Shown in pieces: positions 50,781 through 63,729 of a stretch of 64,000 bases of DNA. The stretch is from positions 21,414,501 to 21,478,500 of the forward strand of contig NC_091094.1 of NCBI RefSeq assembly GCF_024713975.1, given 5' to 3'. Made by a program: the position numbers and the translations under genes. The stretch comes from Paralichthys olivaceus (lineage: Eukaryota; Chordata; Actinopteri; Pleuronectiformes; Paralichthyidae). The notes under the pieces are model-generated. The model worked only from the letters and a program-made list of their open reading frames with translations. It was not told the DNA's origin and searched no databases. The first letter of the stretch is position 1. Each line of letters starts with the position of its first letter.

Positions 50781-53768
50781 GAGACAGTCAGTGTGAATGA
50801 ACAGCAGCGGACTCGAACACTTCCTGAAGCGCCTCTGAAGAAAGAAGTGGCACTTCAGCCCGAGGTTCAAACACCAAACCCACGACACACTCGAGGCTCA
50901 GCGGAGGAGGTAAAGTCACAGTTCGGCGTCAAGTTAGTTCGAGGTTGTAAAAAAAAGAAACACTTGAACTCAGTGTGTTACAGTTGAGGCAATTACTGCA
51001 GTGTGTGTTAGCTCTCATAGTAATGATTGGACTGTGTGTATGTCTCCCTCTTCTCTGCTGTAGTCGTTGTTACGTAAGTGACGTTGAGCTTGTGTCAGTG
51101 CTCGCAGGTTCACTTCATGAGACTAAACTTTACACCTCTCCACTGACACCGAGGAAACACACCGGCACAACAAGTGGATCCTACACTGTACAAACACAGC
51201 AGTCTGCTGGGGAGTGGAAATGGAGCCAGGTTAAACCGTGGAGTTCAACCTTTAAGTTTGAATTATTGCGATAAATGTCACAATAGTTTCTAAGTTTAAA
51301 GACAGATTTGTGTTTCTCCCGAGTGAAGGTTGTGGTTTTAAACTCTTCTTTAGGAGCAGAGAAAGACAAACACACAATGAAACATTTTTCAACACACTGA
51401 GACTTAGATCAGAGTATATATATCCTATTGTCTGAACTTATGCATGCAATGAATCTTTTATGACGTAAACTTAGGCTTGGACAATATGTCGAAAGATGTT
51501 ATCAAGGTAAAGTCGATATGGATGATTATCCTGATAAAGCTCACATTATTATGTCTTATTTTTATCTCTCTATGAGCAGAGGATGACATACACTTGATCA
51601 ACAGCAAAACATTTATCAAATCTGAGGTAGTGCAATTATGTTTTCTCATTTGACTTCTGCAATACTGAAGCATTACACTGATATATATTGAACCTTTGCT
51701 GTATTACTATCGATTGTTGTACTGCCCAGAGCTAGTTAACAATGATCCTAACGCCCACCAACATGACCAGAAGCCAGAAAATCCTTGAAGCTATTTAAAC
51801 CTGTAGACAAAGGGATTCCTCTTATGTTTGTAAGTTAGACAGCAAACCTCCCTTTAAAACAACTTAATTACCCTGACATGCAATAAACAACACATATTGT
51901 TTACTTGCTACATTTTTGTTTATTAAGTTGTTTAATACCTTAAAGTGGCTTATCTCAGGGAATCTTAATTAAAGTCTACAATCAAGTGGTTCTCTTAATG
52001 ATACTTAAACCCCCTGACACTAAAGGATTGACTTTTCTTTCTATGTGTCCGAGTTGCTTACTCGTTCCAGTCACATGTTCATGCCCACGGTTCCATTCAT
52101 ACTAAAATAAGGGGCTGCATTGGTCTTGCGATCCAGACATGAGCACATGATCCCATGTTGTACCTGTACCATACGCAATTGACACGTACAGTCAGCATAG
52201 GGGTCCGTGCGTGCCCTAGCAGACATGGGTGGATGACGATTTGTGTAACAAGGACCATAGCGAACCCCAGTGGACTGGCGGACACGGAAACAATGAATTT
52301 GGCTTAAGGTGTTCAGTTCTCCAGGTTTCATACAGTCAATGCCCATAGTGCATCTTATATCCGATTAACATCATATTTTTCTATTGTGTATAAGTCCAAA
52401 AAGTGAATGTACTTTAATTTCTGCAAGTACAAAGCTGGAGGAAGAGTTTCACTGCACTATAGTTCATCTTGGTTTCTGATTTGATCTGACAGCAGCAGAG
52501 TCATGTCATTACAATACAGATGATGAACAGCAGCGCTCAGGCTCATTGTGGTCGAACCAGTATTGAAGCAGGTTTACGTCACTCAACTGTAACTTGAGTC
52601 TGAATTGTTAAAGGTCTTTACCTCATGACAATGCACTCAGGTTGGAGCTGGTCATCACCCATGATACTAACATCTGTTTATTGCCATGAGTACATCATTG
52701 TCATTGTGTTTTCTGCTTGGCCTGTTTCCAACCATCTACGTAACGCAAAAAGGGCGATAAAGGATGGTGAGTTATGAGAACGCAGTGTTTAGTTTAAGGG
52801 AAGTGTCAGTGTAAAAAGAATACCCTGCATTTTAGCGGCTGAAAATAACTTGGCTGTCTGAATCCACAGTAGCTGACACGTCTTGTCAGCTCCACAGGTT
52901 CACTAAACACATTGTCCTATTTAGAAATATTCTTTATATTGCTTGTGAAAGTCTTGTGTCACAAGAACCTGTAACACAATCCGCCTGCAGTTATTGGTGT
53001 GTCAATATTGGCTTGTGGCTCCATGAGCCCTCGGAAGACACGGTTGGGACGTCGGCTCAGTCAGGACCGGAGTCACCCTTGTAGCGCTTAAAGCTCAATA
53101 GAACAATATGCTCAAAAACACCTCACCTTCTTGTATGTATGAATTATTTATTTTGATACAGGATTGCAGTGTGGGGTAAGCTTAATCACAGCAAATGAAA
53201 AGTCCAAACCATCAACTACAGTCACAGCTGGGTGTTAAACCAGCTCACTTTTTAAATACAATCAATCTGCACATCAGCAGTCAATTATAATTTACATAAT
53301 TCATTTTGTGGTTTAAATTTAAATTTGGTAAATCTTGCTGCTTTACTTCCATTTTGTTGCACTGCTCTTTGGGACGAGGCAAAGTTAAACACCAATGAGT
53401 TGAGAAATTTGGTTTATTTTTTATTTAATAAAAGGATGTTTTCTTTAGTACATCCTGCTCAACACAGTAATGCACTGTAAAAAAAAAAGTATCATAGTGG
53501 CAAAACATCAACAACACTATTAAGTTGCAGTATCTTCAAAACTGTGTGTACACTTTGTTTAATGTACCGTCGAATATAAAAAAAACACATGCCAACACAG
53601 TATGTACACTACAGTTCTTTTGTTATGATGAATAGGAAGTGAGTCCCTCAAGAGAACACCTACAGTTAACACACACACAGACTCACATAAAAACTTAGTT
53701 GGCACAAGTATGCAAAATCAATGCTGTGTGAGTATTTGTCCTTGCATGGTCCCTCTCTCTCTTGATCT

Positions 53769-53769
<1 letters not shown>

Positions 53770-53851
<82 letters not shown>
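53770..53851 (+). repeat. (CA)n microsatellite
   Basis: About 41 CA units. Confidence 0.97.
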
Positions 53852-53853
<2 letters not shown>

Positions 53854-54299
53854 CATCATAGTATCCTACTCGGCTTTCCTCCATCAGATGCAATTTTGTC
53901 TGACTTAACCAAGGCTTTGTGAACTGTGAGCTGGGCAGAAATGGACACCGCTCTTAATGCATGTGGAGAGAACACACACACACACACACTCGCACACAAG
54001 GCAGCAGGATTAATTCCATGCTCGTATAGCAGGTTTGATGCCCTGCCAAAGTTCTCAGCAATAGAAATAGAAGAAAGAAAATCAGAAAAGGTTAACCCTG
54101 CACAACATCTGAGGTTTGTGTCATTGTGTACTGTCACTTCTCACATCCATTTGGCAGGCAGTAACAGCTTGTATTGATTTGGTCTTAGGTGAATGCAGTA
54201 TTAGGGGAATGTATCGCAGCATCCACTCATCTGACTCTGACCTTGAACCAGCAGTGTCAGCTGTTCTTCAGGCTTAAATCACTTTTGTTTCATGTATAA

Positions 54300-54374
<75 letters not shown>
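54300..54374 (+). repeat. (CT)n(GT)n compound microsatellite
   Basis: About 8 CT units followed by about 29 GT units, then GGGAGAGGGGTGTTTG, the same 3' flank as the GT run at 49368-49394. Confidence 0.95.
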
Positions 54375-54376
<2 letters not shown>

Positions 54377-57300
54377 AGAGGGGTGTTTGTGAGAGAGAGA
54401 AAGAGAAAGAGAGTGTAACATCACAGAGGGGCAGTTAAATGCATATTTTCAAAATTTTTGAAGGTGTGAACTGAAGGTCCCCAGGCAGCATCTGCTACAT
54501 GTTGTCTGTTGACATGACCTCTCTGTCTCTCTGTCTGTCCCTGTGTGTGTTTCTGTCATTGGCTGTCGTTTTCATTTGGTTCACTCTTCCCGTCTACTGG
54601 GGACTGAAAAGTTAATTCCGTGGGTGAGGTTAATGTTAGGTATCTTGTTGTTATGGTTAGGGCCATTCTCCAGGAAATTAATTTAGGTCTAAAGTTTCCA
54701 GAGTTGACCAACGTGTGAGTGTGCACCCGTGTGTGGTTGGTGAAGCGGGTGTTAGACATTAACCTTGGTTAGTGAAAGAAAGGAAGGCTTATGATTCTTT
54801 CAAGTCAGCCTCCATTGAAATTCATTAAAGGCTGCTTTGTTCTAGGTTATTAGTGTGTGTGTGCGCGTGTGTGTACACACGCACTTATGTACTTCTGGAC
54901 AGGGTTAGTACTGTAACAACACATACCATCGTGCCTCAGTGTAAGACTTGTGGATTAAGGAAGGTTTTGTAAGACTTAGTGTTTTGCATGACTTTGTTTG
55001 TTGTTTGAGGGTAGAAAAGAAAATCAAATGATGCACTGGGCTCAATGTATAGGTTACTACCTCCGTCAAAGAGGTAAAGCTGCCTCGTTATTTTTAACTG
55101 GGGTTATTTGAGTGCAGATCTGGATCTAGATGAAGATAGAAAACCACTGACAGTGTTGCGTTATTGAAAAGGCAGATAGATGGATGTGCAGACTTGACAG
55201 GGGTACAGTATGTACTCAACATGCCCACTTCACAATCAACAGTATAATCACAACTAAAACAGCCTTTTTCCATTATGTTCCTTTCATTTCCAATGTGCTT
55301 TCTTTGAGCTTATCATAAAGAGCGGCTTTATGATGCATTAAATGTTAAAATCACATCCACACACAAGGTTATAGTCATAGGTGTGGTCTGGTTAACTAAC
55401 CATGCTTGTACAGGTTCATAATAATTGTGTGATGCATGTTTGTTCAGCTCTCGTTTCCTGAGCCACCAGCTGTTCTGTAGCTCCATCAGCCAGGTTGCTC
55501 TGAGTCTGAGCTTTTTGTCATTCACTAATCCTTGCACCTGACTCGCTGTCATAGTGTGTCTCTCTTATATAATCTCTATAAACAGATTCTGCTCATGAAT
55601 ATACAGAGACCAGACGCCTTCTACATACTGTTTCAATCACGACCAATCACGTTTGAGCAGGCAGCGGTCCACGTGGAGAGGCAGAACACATTGAGCCAAT
55701 CGGCTTTTTAATTTATCTACATATATATGCAGATAGATGTTAATAGAAATGTCATCTGAACCTAAAACACCCACAAAAAGTGCTGATGTTTGTGTTTTGT
55801 GTGGAGAAACATTTTCACGCTGGTTAGACTGTAAACCGTATAAGGCAAATACAAGGTGGACTCTTGGCTCGAATATTTTACACTTGAAACCCCAAAATAT
55901 TGGCCTTTGCCAACAGACATCATCAGAAAAGTAACACAACAATCAATGATTTGATCATATGGGATGAAACGACAGGACTCATTTTCTCAAATTTCTTCTT
56001 TCACATTTCCTAACATTGCTTATAAAATGCATTATGGGAACATGTCAGTTGAAGAATGTGTCAAGAATACTTCCTGGTTTTCTTGACAGTGGCTCAGGGT
56101 AACAGGTGACTCAGCAGCCTGCAAAGCTGGTGCCATCTCACATGGTTTGTTTGATATCACCTGACAGCTCTGGTTTAGTGATCTGTGCACCTGCATGTGT
56201 TTATCTACTACCTTTATTTACCATCCTGTCAGGCCTGTTTTGTCGCTCACTGACGCAGACATGATTACCACCTAAGGATCTGCAATATGACCAAAGTCTC
56301 ATGTCCTGACAGAGGACATTTCATATCTAGATAACGAATCTTCAGTTGCTGCTCAGACCTTTTCTTGGCCATTTGAATTGGGCCTTTGCAGATGTAAGTT
56401 ACAACAGCAATTGTTATCTCTTTCCATCTTCATGATTCTCTGCTGTGGACAAAAACCTCTTGCAACAAGATTGGCATGATTCTTGCACATGTGGTAGAGG
56501 AAGTTAGTGGTGTTTGAATCTGAATCAGTCTGCAGCATATTTTTCTTGCACAGTTTTCTGGGCCATGCTAAACTGCGTCCAAGATATAGCCATTATTTGA
56601 GAACAACCATTTTGTTTAGTTTTAATGACTTTTGTTCTGTGTCATGTTCACCCTCCTCCATGTTTGTTTGCATTGCTCTCGTGTTGATTTTCTGCCTGCA
56701 TCCTTTCAGCATAGAAGAAGGCCCAAAGCCCTGTCCAAATGATGAAACCATAGACATTTTTCTATCATCACATGATAGATATGTCCCATTAGCACCTATT
56801 ACAAGTTTAGGTGAAATATATCATTGTTATTGAAAGTTTATGAATACATTTGTAAATGTTTTATTCAGTTGCTGATGAAATTCAGATTATAATGCCAATT
56901 ATTCCATACTCTCATTGTGTCATTTCACACGTTCTAGTTGATCATCACTAGCTGACGTATTTTACTGAAAATATCAGTGAAGATAATCAGTCCGGTCAAA
57001 ATTTATCTTCATACAGAGTGAATGAAAGAAATGTACATGCTGCTAGTCTCGAAGATGTGTCTCAACATTTCTCACCCAAGTTAATCAGTACCTCTGATCT
57101 CCTTTTTTCACATAACACAGTTTGACTTGACTGAGGAGGAAAGCAGAGTTGTTACGAATAACAATGGCTGCACTCTCTTCAAATATCTGAGTAAATCCTG
57201 ACAGTGAGGCAGCACACAATGACAGGACCTTGGAACCAAAGCAGTTGAATGTTAAAAACATCTGTGCTTTTCAACCTGTGACATATTCAAGTATCTTTAA

Positions 57301-59269
57301 AAGCAAATGGTAGGTTGCTGAGTAAGCACTTTTAAAATCTGTTTAAATACAACTTTTAAACTTAAGTCATTTTGATATAAATCAGTCTAGTTAACAGTAT
57401 TACAGTAATAAAGGCTCCATTCTATTTAATTGAGACGGTAGAAGCTGATGCCCCTGTATTACATAAACTCACAGTTTAAGTGGAGTGAGTGTATATGAGG
57501 AATCTATTCAAAGTCATAATATGTTGTAACTGGTTCCTTTTGATTAGTGGCTGTACGAAATCACCAATAGACATCAGGCATGTACTGCCGCCGTATTGAC
57601 TTCTGGTTTGTTTTGGAGACTTTTGCCTCCCAGTCTGGGAGTGAAGCACATTTTCAGTGGGCTTGGTGTCAGGTAACTCACCTCAGTGTCCAGACAACAA
57701 CATTCCACTGTGGCCATGAAAATGTTGGGTTTTCTTTAGGATCTGTTTTCTGCTGCTTTTTCCCAAGATTGTGGAACTATATATAGAATAGGATCCTCAA
57801 GTGTTGACATAAACACCCACAATGCATGCTCCTTTTGGTGTAAACAACTCTTGACTCAGTCGTCAGAGCAAGGATTAACCCTTCAACAGTGTTGAATACG
57901 ACTCAGAATTCCTTTCAGCCATTCTGCAGGCAGGTCTGTGGACAACAAATACAAAGCATTTCCCATCACTGGTTAATGAAATGTCTCTTCTGTTGAATTG
58001 TAGATGACTGTTGTTGTCATTCTCTCCATAATTGTACCTGTCTTTGCTCAGACACACTGATTAACGGCTGACACGCAGGAGTGCCCAAACCTGCCAGACC
58101 GGCTCGATCACTCCTTCCAGTACATGACATATCTTATAATTCAGGGCATACCAGACCTCTGACTGCATCGACCAGTGTGACTGATGATAACACATCTTTT
58201 GTAGACATCTCTGTCTGCACTCTTGTACTGTTTGATGCAGTTTGGGTAATGGAAGATTTGTGTCATATCGTTCCAAGTAAATATTCATGTCAATAATCTA
58301 TATATTTTACCTGCTAATTATTGAAACATATTATCTGCTGCCTGTTGCTGACATTTTTAAATGTGTGAGGTGTCATTTTTTGCATAAGAACTTCTTAAAC
58401 ATCCGCTAATGAGTGACAGCAGAAATGTTCATGTCAAGTCAAGAGACATTTAATGGCTTGCTCTACTTACTTAAGTCATCTTGTCATGTTTTCCACATAC
58501 TGTGCCATCTTCCAGTTTGTGTATAATTTATGGATTATTTTGTGTTGTGCAAAGTTAGCACATACAGCGCAGGCAGGGAGTCCAAGCTAACATTCCCCTG
58601 CAGATGTTTCAGGCGAGGACAAAAGCTAAAGAGCTAAAAAAGCTCTTAAAATGCTGTTCATCTTACTGGAAATTGAAATCATTGTGGTTGGAACCAGTGA
58701 GGACTAATCTGGTTCTCTCATTCAGTCTGATTTCTGCTCATGTCCACTGGCCTGCTTCACAGTATGTCGCCTATCTGGTTTTTTTTCTTTCCCTCCCTCT
58801 TGCTCTTTTCCTCTACCCACCCCTTCCCCAATTGCATGTGCTCATTTTTTCCACTCTCTCTGGGGAAACAAGGCTCTCTTTTCTTTGTAGCAGAGTCGAT
58901 GTATGTGTACACAAGAGCGAGTGTGTGTAAAGGCCAGAGAAAACTGGAAACAGGCTGTAAAATGTACATATTATTAATATACTTTTGCATGTGTCAAACT
59001 CAGACAGTGATTAATGTTTTTTTTTGTATGTGTGCCTGTCTGTGTATATGCATGCCTCAGCCATACAATGAGAGCTCTAACAGTTTCTCAACCCTCCTGA
59101 CCTCACTCAGAAATGGTTGCTTGTTGGTATCCTCTTCACATCTCAAGGTCACACAAACTTGTTCTCAGCCTAGTAGAGACATGGCAGAGAAGTGGACCAT
59201 TGGAAATGTATATCAAAAAAGATACCTAACATGTGAAGATCATACTAACCTATTTTCATTTACTCTAGT

Positions 59270-59420
59270 GCACAATATATCTTCACGCTTAGACACAAGG
59301 GTTGTTCTACCCCATCTCTGGAAACTTTCAAAGAACTCCTGAAGTCCACCTGTTCACAAAGACTTTGCAGCCATGGACTCCTTTAAGGGCATTATATAAA
59401 TCCAAGTTTATTATTTTATA
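59270..59420 (+). repeat. Possible LINE 3' fragment
   Basis: Read in one frame the segment contains FKELLKSTCSQRLC, resembling the Phe-Lys-x-x-Leu-Lys-Ser/Thr-x-Leu motif at the C-terminus of L2/CR1-type reverse transcriptases, followed by ATTATATAAATCC. Frames are broken. Weak support. Confidence 0.3.
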
Positions 59421-62400
59421 AATGAAGAGCATTGATTCTCCCTGTATTATTAGTATTTATGTCCTCTCCAGCCTACTTAGTCACATGTGGCATGTGTCGA
59501 AAGGAGGAAGCAAAGTTGAAACTGCGACTAGCATTAGTTACGAGTTATGAATCATTGTGTGTGGATTGAGTGTTCATGTGGTGTCGGAATAACTGAAAAA
59601 ATTAGGAATTAAAAATTCCTGACGGAGAAGATTCACGTGAACTCAGGTCGGAAATGTTGGTACTCGAATTGCTGACATCATCACTTCTAACTAATGAGCA
59701 TGATTTTACTATCAGTTCTGAATAGTTTATTTTTTGATAAGAATGTCAAATGTTACATTTGTCACTTGCAAATTGTATTTCCATCTCCCACAGGCACCCA
59801 ACACTACTTTGTAGCCAATACAGAAATGTGTATGATTAACATGCACATTTTAAATCATGTATATGTCTCTTACACCAGATCCTTTTCTTTGCTCTTCATT
59901 ATTATAGAAATATTGGAAACAGATATCAATGTATTGTTTAAATGCTCTAAACACATAAATACAAGACATTTTTATAGCATTTTACAGCATCCATGTTTTT
60001 TCCATATTTCAACTTTCAAAGAGTACGTGAATGCACAGTGGGTTACTGTCAGACAGTCCAAATAAGCCAAAAGCAGGTCATATACCATTTTGGTCACCAG
60101 TTAACTTTAAATCAAACTGGCCACTGAGTAACTTTTGACTTAAGGAGCAGTTATCGGTTAAGTGATAGCTACTGAGTCGTCAGTTGTTGTCTGGGATATC
60201 ACACCAGCAGCCTTGCGTTCACAAGCCTGCCTCAGTACAACTCTGCTGCCTCCTACACAATACAGATCCTGAGTGGTTCAGTTAAACAAGAATTGTGTCC
60301 AGCTGCTCACAGTTATACACATGAGAACATACACCTGAGATTTGCTCTGTGTGGGAACAGTAATGGATTGTTAAGCAGTTCCCAGTGGGGATTCCAGAAA
60401 ACCAGTGGATGTTAAAGAGGAGATCTCCACAGGAAAATGGTTAAGAGCTTAATGTCTTCTTTCTAAAATTCTGCATTTAGATTAGTCTTTAGCGGATGAA
60501 ATGAAACGTGATCTGATCCAACCTGAGCTGAAAATAGCATCTACACTAGTCCACTTTTACAGGCTGAGCAGAATACATGTACACACTGTTTATGAGGCAC
60601 ACACTGGTTCAGTCACTAAGGACCTCATTAGGCATTCAGCAACGTGAAAAGCATCAAAAAGACAAATGTCTCCTCATTAATGTTTAACTATTTGAACAAA
60701 ACAGGAAGTGTGCAGTACTTTTCTACAGGGGCTTCATGTACATATTCATGCTCAAGCATAAGAAAGTTTCACTGGGCATTTTGCTTTAGAGATTACTGCC
60801 CACAAATGTATTTTAATAGAGCAGCTTAACAACATTGAGAATTTAGAATGAGTTGCTGTTTTTCCTCAAAGTGCAGACGTGGGTGTCTCTGAAATGACTA
60901 TTAAACCAAGATTATGTCAATGAAGCAAGCAACTACAGCTTCAAGAGATCAACTTAAGGAATTTATAAGCTGACAAGAATGCTGTGTGGAAATTCTTGGA
61001 GGATTTCTGTAGGCTTTTTTTTACTGTTTGGGGAATTAGGATGTAGGGTAATATGCCCTCTAGGTCCTGCTAGTGTGTGACGCAGCATTTGTGTGACTCG
61101 AGTGTGAAATAGTGGCGATGACATCAGAGGTTCAGAGAGTGTATAAGTACAGGTCAGTCAGACAACTCACGTTCAAATGTTTATTGCAGCAGTAGAACAG
61201 GTTTGTGTTTGGTGTCTAGGCTCCGACTCAATCACTCCCCTGATATGATTCCACAGATATGATGGGAGTGACAAGCAAATACTTGTAAACCCCCATCGGA
61301 GCCTACAGGTGGATGCTGGGGTGGTGGAGGGACTGAAGCAACTGGTAGATATACTGCAGCAGCAGTGTGAGCAAAGGGGTTGATGGGAAATTTCTCTCTG
61401 CTTAAATAGGCCACCTAATAAGCTAGATGTGTATTATAGATGATTGTGGAGAATGAGGTATGTCACATGATGTGTGTCACATGATTGGAGCAGCGCAGCT
61501 TGAGTTGTCTGCCTGAACTAGCTCACAGGGTTCACTCCATTTGTTCTAATCATACATGATAGCTTTAGATCATTGTATATCTTCTGCATTAGATTAAATG
61601 AATTTTATCATTTTAAAGTTATGAGAAAAAGTTCAGGCCCCATTTGCAGGCCATACAAAGCAAGGATCTTGCCTGGCATTTTCACTATAGCAGATTTTCT
61701 AATTAAAACAAAAACAAAATATGCAGTTATTATTGGCTTGACTTTATGTATAAATAGTGTGTGTTCATTTGTTATACCACACTTTTTCGTAATTGTGTTC
61801 AGGAACCACTTAAAGAGGAAGTACACAGAACACGTGGAAAGCAGTGGTGAGCAAATCTGTCAATGGAGCAATTCAGCCTAAATGAAGCAAGAGGATGGAC
61901 ACTTTCGCAAATTGTGTTTTCTGTTTCATTTGTTGTCCCAGAAGTGTAAAATTACATTTTCACTTCAATGTTATTTTCAAGGAATGTAAAGAGAAATCAA
62001 AGAATATATTGACTAGAGTCTATAACTTCAAATATCACAGATGTGGCATTACAGCTTCGTGCAAAATTGTAAGATTATAGTCTCACATTAAAGCAGTAGA
62101 CAGAAAAGATTTTGAAAGGATATTTTCCTTTAAAATACTAAAAAAGCTGCCTGAATGATCCCTTATAGAACTACAAGGTGTTCTGGTTTAACTAGTCTGT
62201 GAGTAGTGGCCCCCGCGCTTCAGCCTACACCACCAACTGAAAAAAGAAACACTAAAAGAATAAAATGTAACCAAACAAGACAACTAGTACCTCCTCTGCA
62301 GAATAAAATAAAGGCACACTTGTGCGCTCACAATCACCAGGGCTGATGCTTGGTATAGAAAGTTCTCTATTACCAATATGCTGATTTTTAAACGTGGGTA

Positions 62401-62770
62401 AAACGGCTGAAAAAGATGACTAATGTCTGTCCAATTGCGAAAAAGGGTCTTGTGATGTAATCCTCCAAAACTCTACTGCATATAAACTTCATGTTTGCCT
62501 TTGTCACTAACAGTGGAGCTTTCTATTTTTTGTAAAAGTTTGATCTTTTTGACTTTCTGTCACTATGCGTCTCAGTTCAGGAGGACCTCTGTGTTCCCTC
62601 ATCCATCATTACTGGCAGATGTTTCCAAAGTTATTTTCCAAAGTGTCTTCTATTTTAAACACACACCATGAGTAATACTAGTAGAATCAAAATATGAACG
62701 TGTGTGGATATGGGACTTTCTAACTCTGGGTCTGTGTCTCTGTTCCAGGAGGCTTCGGTGAGTTGTCACC

Positions 62771-62879
62771 ATGGCACCCTTCCTGCGTATCTCTCTCAAT
62801 GCCCATGACTTGTGCGTTCTGCCCCCTCAAACTGACCTTCCAATATGTGCCATCAAGATGAAGGAGTCTGTCAGCACAG
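62771..62879 (+). CDS. prkcd: prkcd first coding exon
   Basis: The exon begins at 62749 after TGTTCCAG with 22 nt of 5' UTR. Donor ACAG|GTATGT leaves one base of a Glu codon. Confidence 0.93.
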
Positions 62880-63352
62880 GTATGTACTGACGCACACATC
62901 CTCAGTGTAATTGTGTTAACAGTCTTCTTCTGAGCTCAAAAGTCAGTTTGGCAAACTGACTCTTTACCATGTCCAGGTAGTTTCTGTTAAAGCCATTCAT
63001 GTGCTGTGACCATCCTGAGAATGAAAAAGTAAAAGATGAGCATTTTCTTCCAATGGATGATCCCAATGTTCTTTCACAGAGCGAGGAAAGACCTTGGTCC
63101 AGAGGAAGCCCACCCTCTATCCAGCATGGAAGTCCAGTTTTGATGCTCACATTTATGAGGGGCGTGTCCTAGAACTGGTTCTCATGCAGAAGACTGAGGA
63201 GCCATTGGCCAAGGCCACAGTGGGCGTGTCTGTACTGGCAGAACGCTGTAAAAAGTCCAAAAACAACGGACATACCGAGTTCTGGGTGGACCTACACCCT
63301 TCAGGGAGGATCCAGATGGCAGTACAGTTCTTCCTGGAGGACAGCGATGCAG
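62771..63352 (+). CDS. prkcd: Protein kinase C delta, 5' coding part (partial; continues beyond window)
   Basis: Novel-class PKC: a diacylglycerol-activated, Ca2+-independent Ser/Thr kinase (family knowledge). Two exons are visible, 62771-62879 and 63080-63352, joined in phase to give 127 codons plus one base. The first exon opens [14 protein letters not shown] and contains AIKMKES. The second opens with [20 protein letters not shown] and has [27 protein letters not shown] and [20 protein letters not shown]. Together these are the N-terminal C2-like domain of PKC delta, which lacks the Asp cluster that binds Ca2+ in classical PKCs. The start has a strong Kozak context (CACCATGG). C1, kinase and tail exons lie outside the window. 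PKC theta is the nearest alternative; delta is favoured by the MAPFLRI start. Confidence 0.93.
63080..63352 (+). CDS. prkcd: prkcd second coding exon
   Basis: Acceptor TTTCACAG, donor GCAG|GTAAAA. Encodes most of the C2-like domain and ends FLEDSDA plus one base. Confidence 0.94.
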
Positions 63353-63657
63353 GTAAAATGCCTACATCTTATGGACTGAACATTTGATTTAGTTCAGAGT
63401 ATTTTTGTAACATAATATTAATTATTAAAATAAGCAAATTCAAAAAGAGACTGTGGGTTTGTCTGGGTTTTTGGGATCAGAATTCAGTGACAGTTTTCAG
63501 AAACAAAGCACTACACTGTTTAAGTTAAGATTCACTTATATCATTGAGTAATTTTGCCATGCTTCATTGTGTGATGACATTAAAGGCATTCTATTCTATT
63601 CTATATCACACCCTGTCTGATGATTGTAAACATTCTTTTAAATTTTAAAACAAGTAG

Positions 63658-63729
63658 TTCCCTGACCGGGAATCGAACCCGGGCCGCGGCGGTGAGAGCG
63701 CCGAATCCTAACCACTAGACCACCAGGGA
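63658..63729 (-). tRNA. tRNA-Glu (anticodon CTC), copy 3
   Basis: Identical 72-nt copy of the two genes in fgd5 introns, here antisense in the prkcd intron after the second coding exon. A T4 terminator lies about 7 nt past its 3' end (AAAA at 63647-63650 on the plus strand). Confidence 0.97.

Larger units (their letters stand above)
50525..50909 (+). promoter_or_regulatory. prkcd: CpG-rich putative prkcd promoter and 5' untranslated exon
   Basis: CpG-dense block (CGCACGCGCACTCGCGTG, GACGTCACACG, CACGCGCGCGGAGCCGC) on the plus strand upstream of prkcd. A donor GAG|GTAAAG at 50909/50910 would join to the acceptor before the first coding exon at 62749. The transcription start is not visible. 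The link to prkcd is inferred from strand, position and absence of another gene. Confidence 0.45.
50910..62748 (+). other. Putative prkcd first intron / upstream region
   Basis: 11.8 kb without a recognised exon. Contains CA and GT microsatellites (53770-53851, 54300-54374), small unexplained open frames at 52071-52346 (minus) and 55737-55934 (plus), and a possible LINE tail near 59280. Confidence 0.5.

Noticed and set aside
50515..50987. Two overlapping Glu/Arg/Gly-rich frames in the prkcd promoter region
   Set aside because: Driven by the 16-bp minisatellite; more likely untranslated exon sequence.
58740..59342. 200-codon plus-strand open frame
   Set aside because: Low-complexity Phe/Ser/Cys-rich translation over pyrimidine-rich and TG-rich DNA, ending in a possible LINE tail; no coherent domain.
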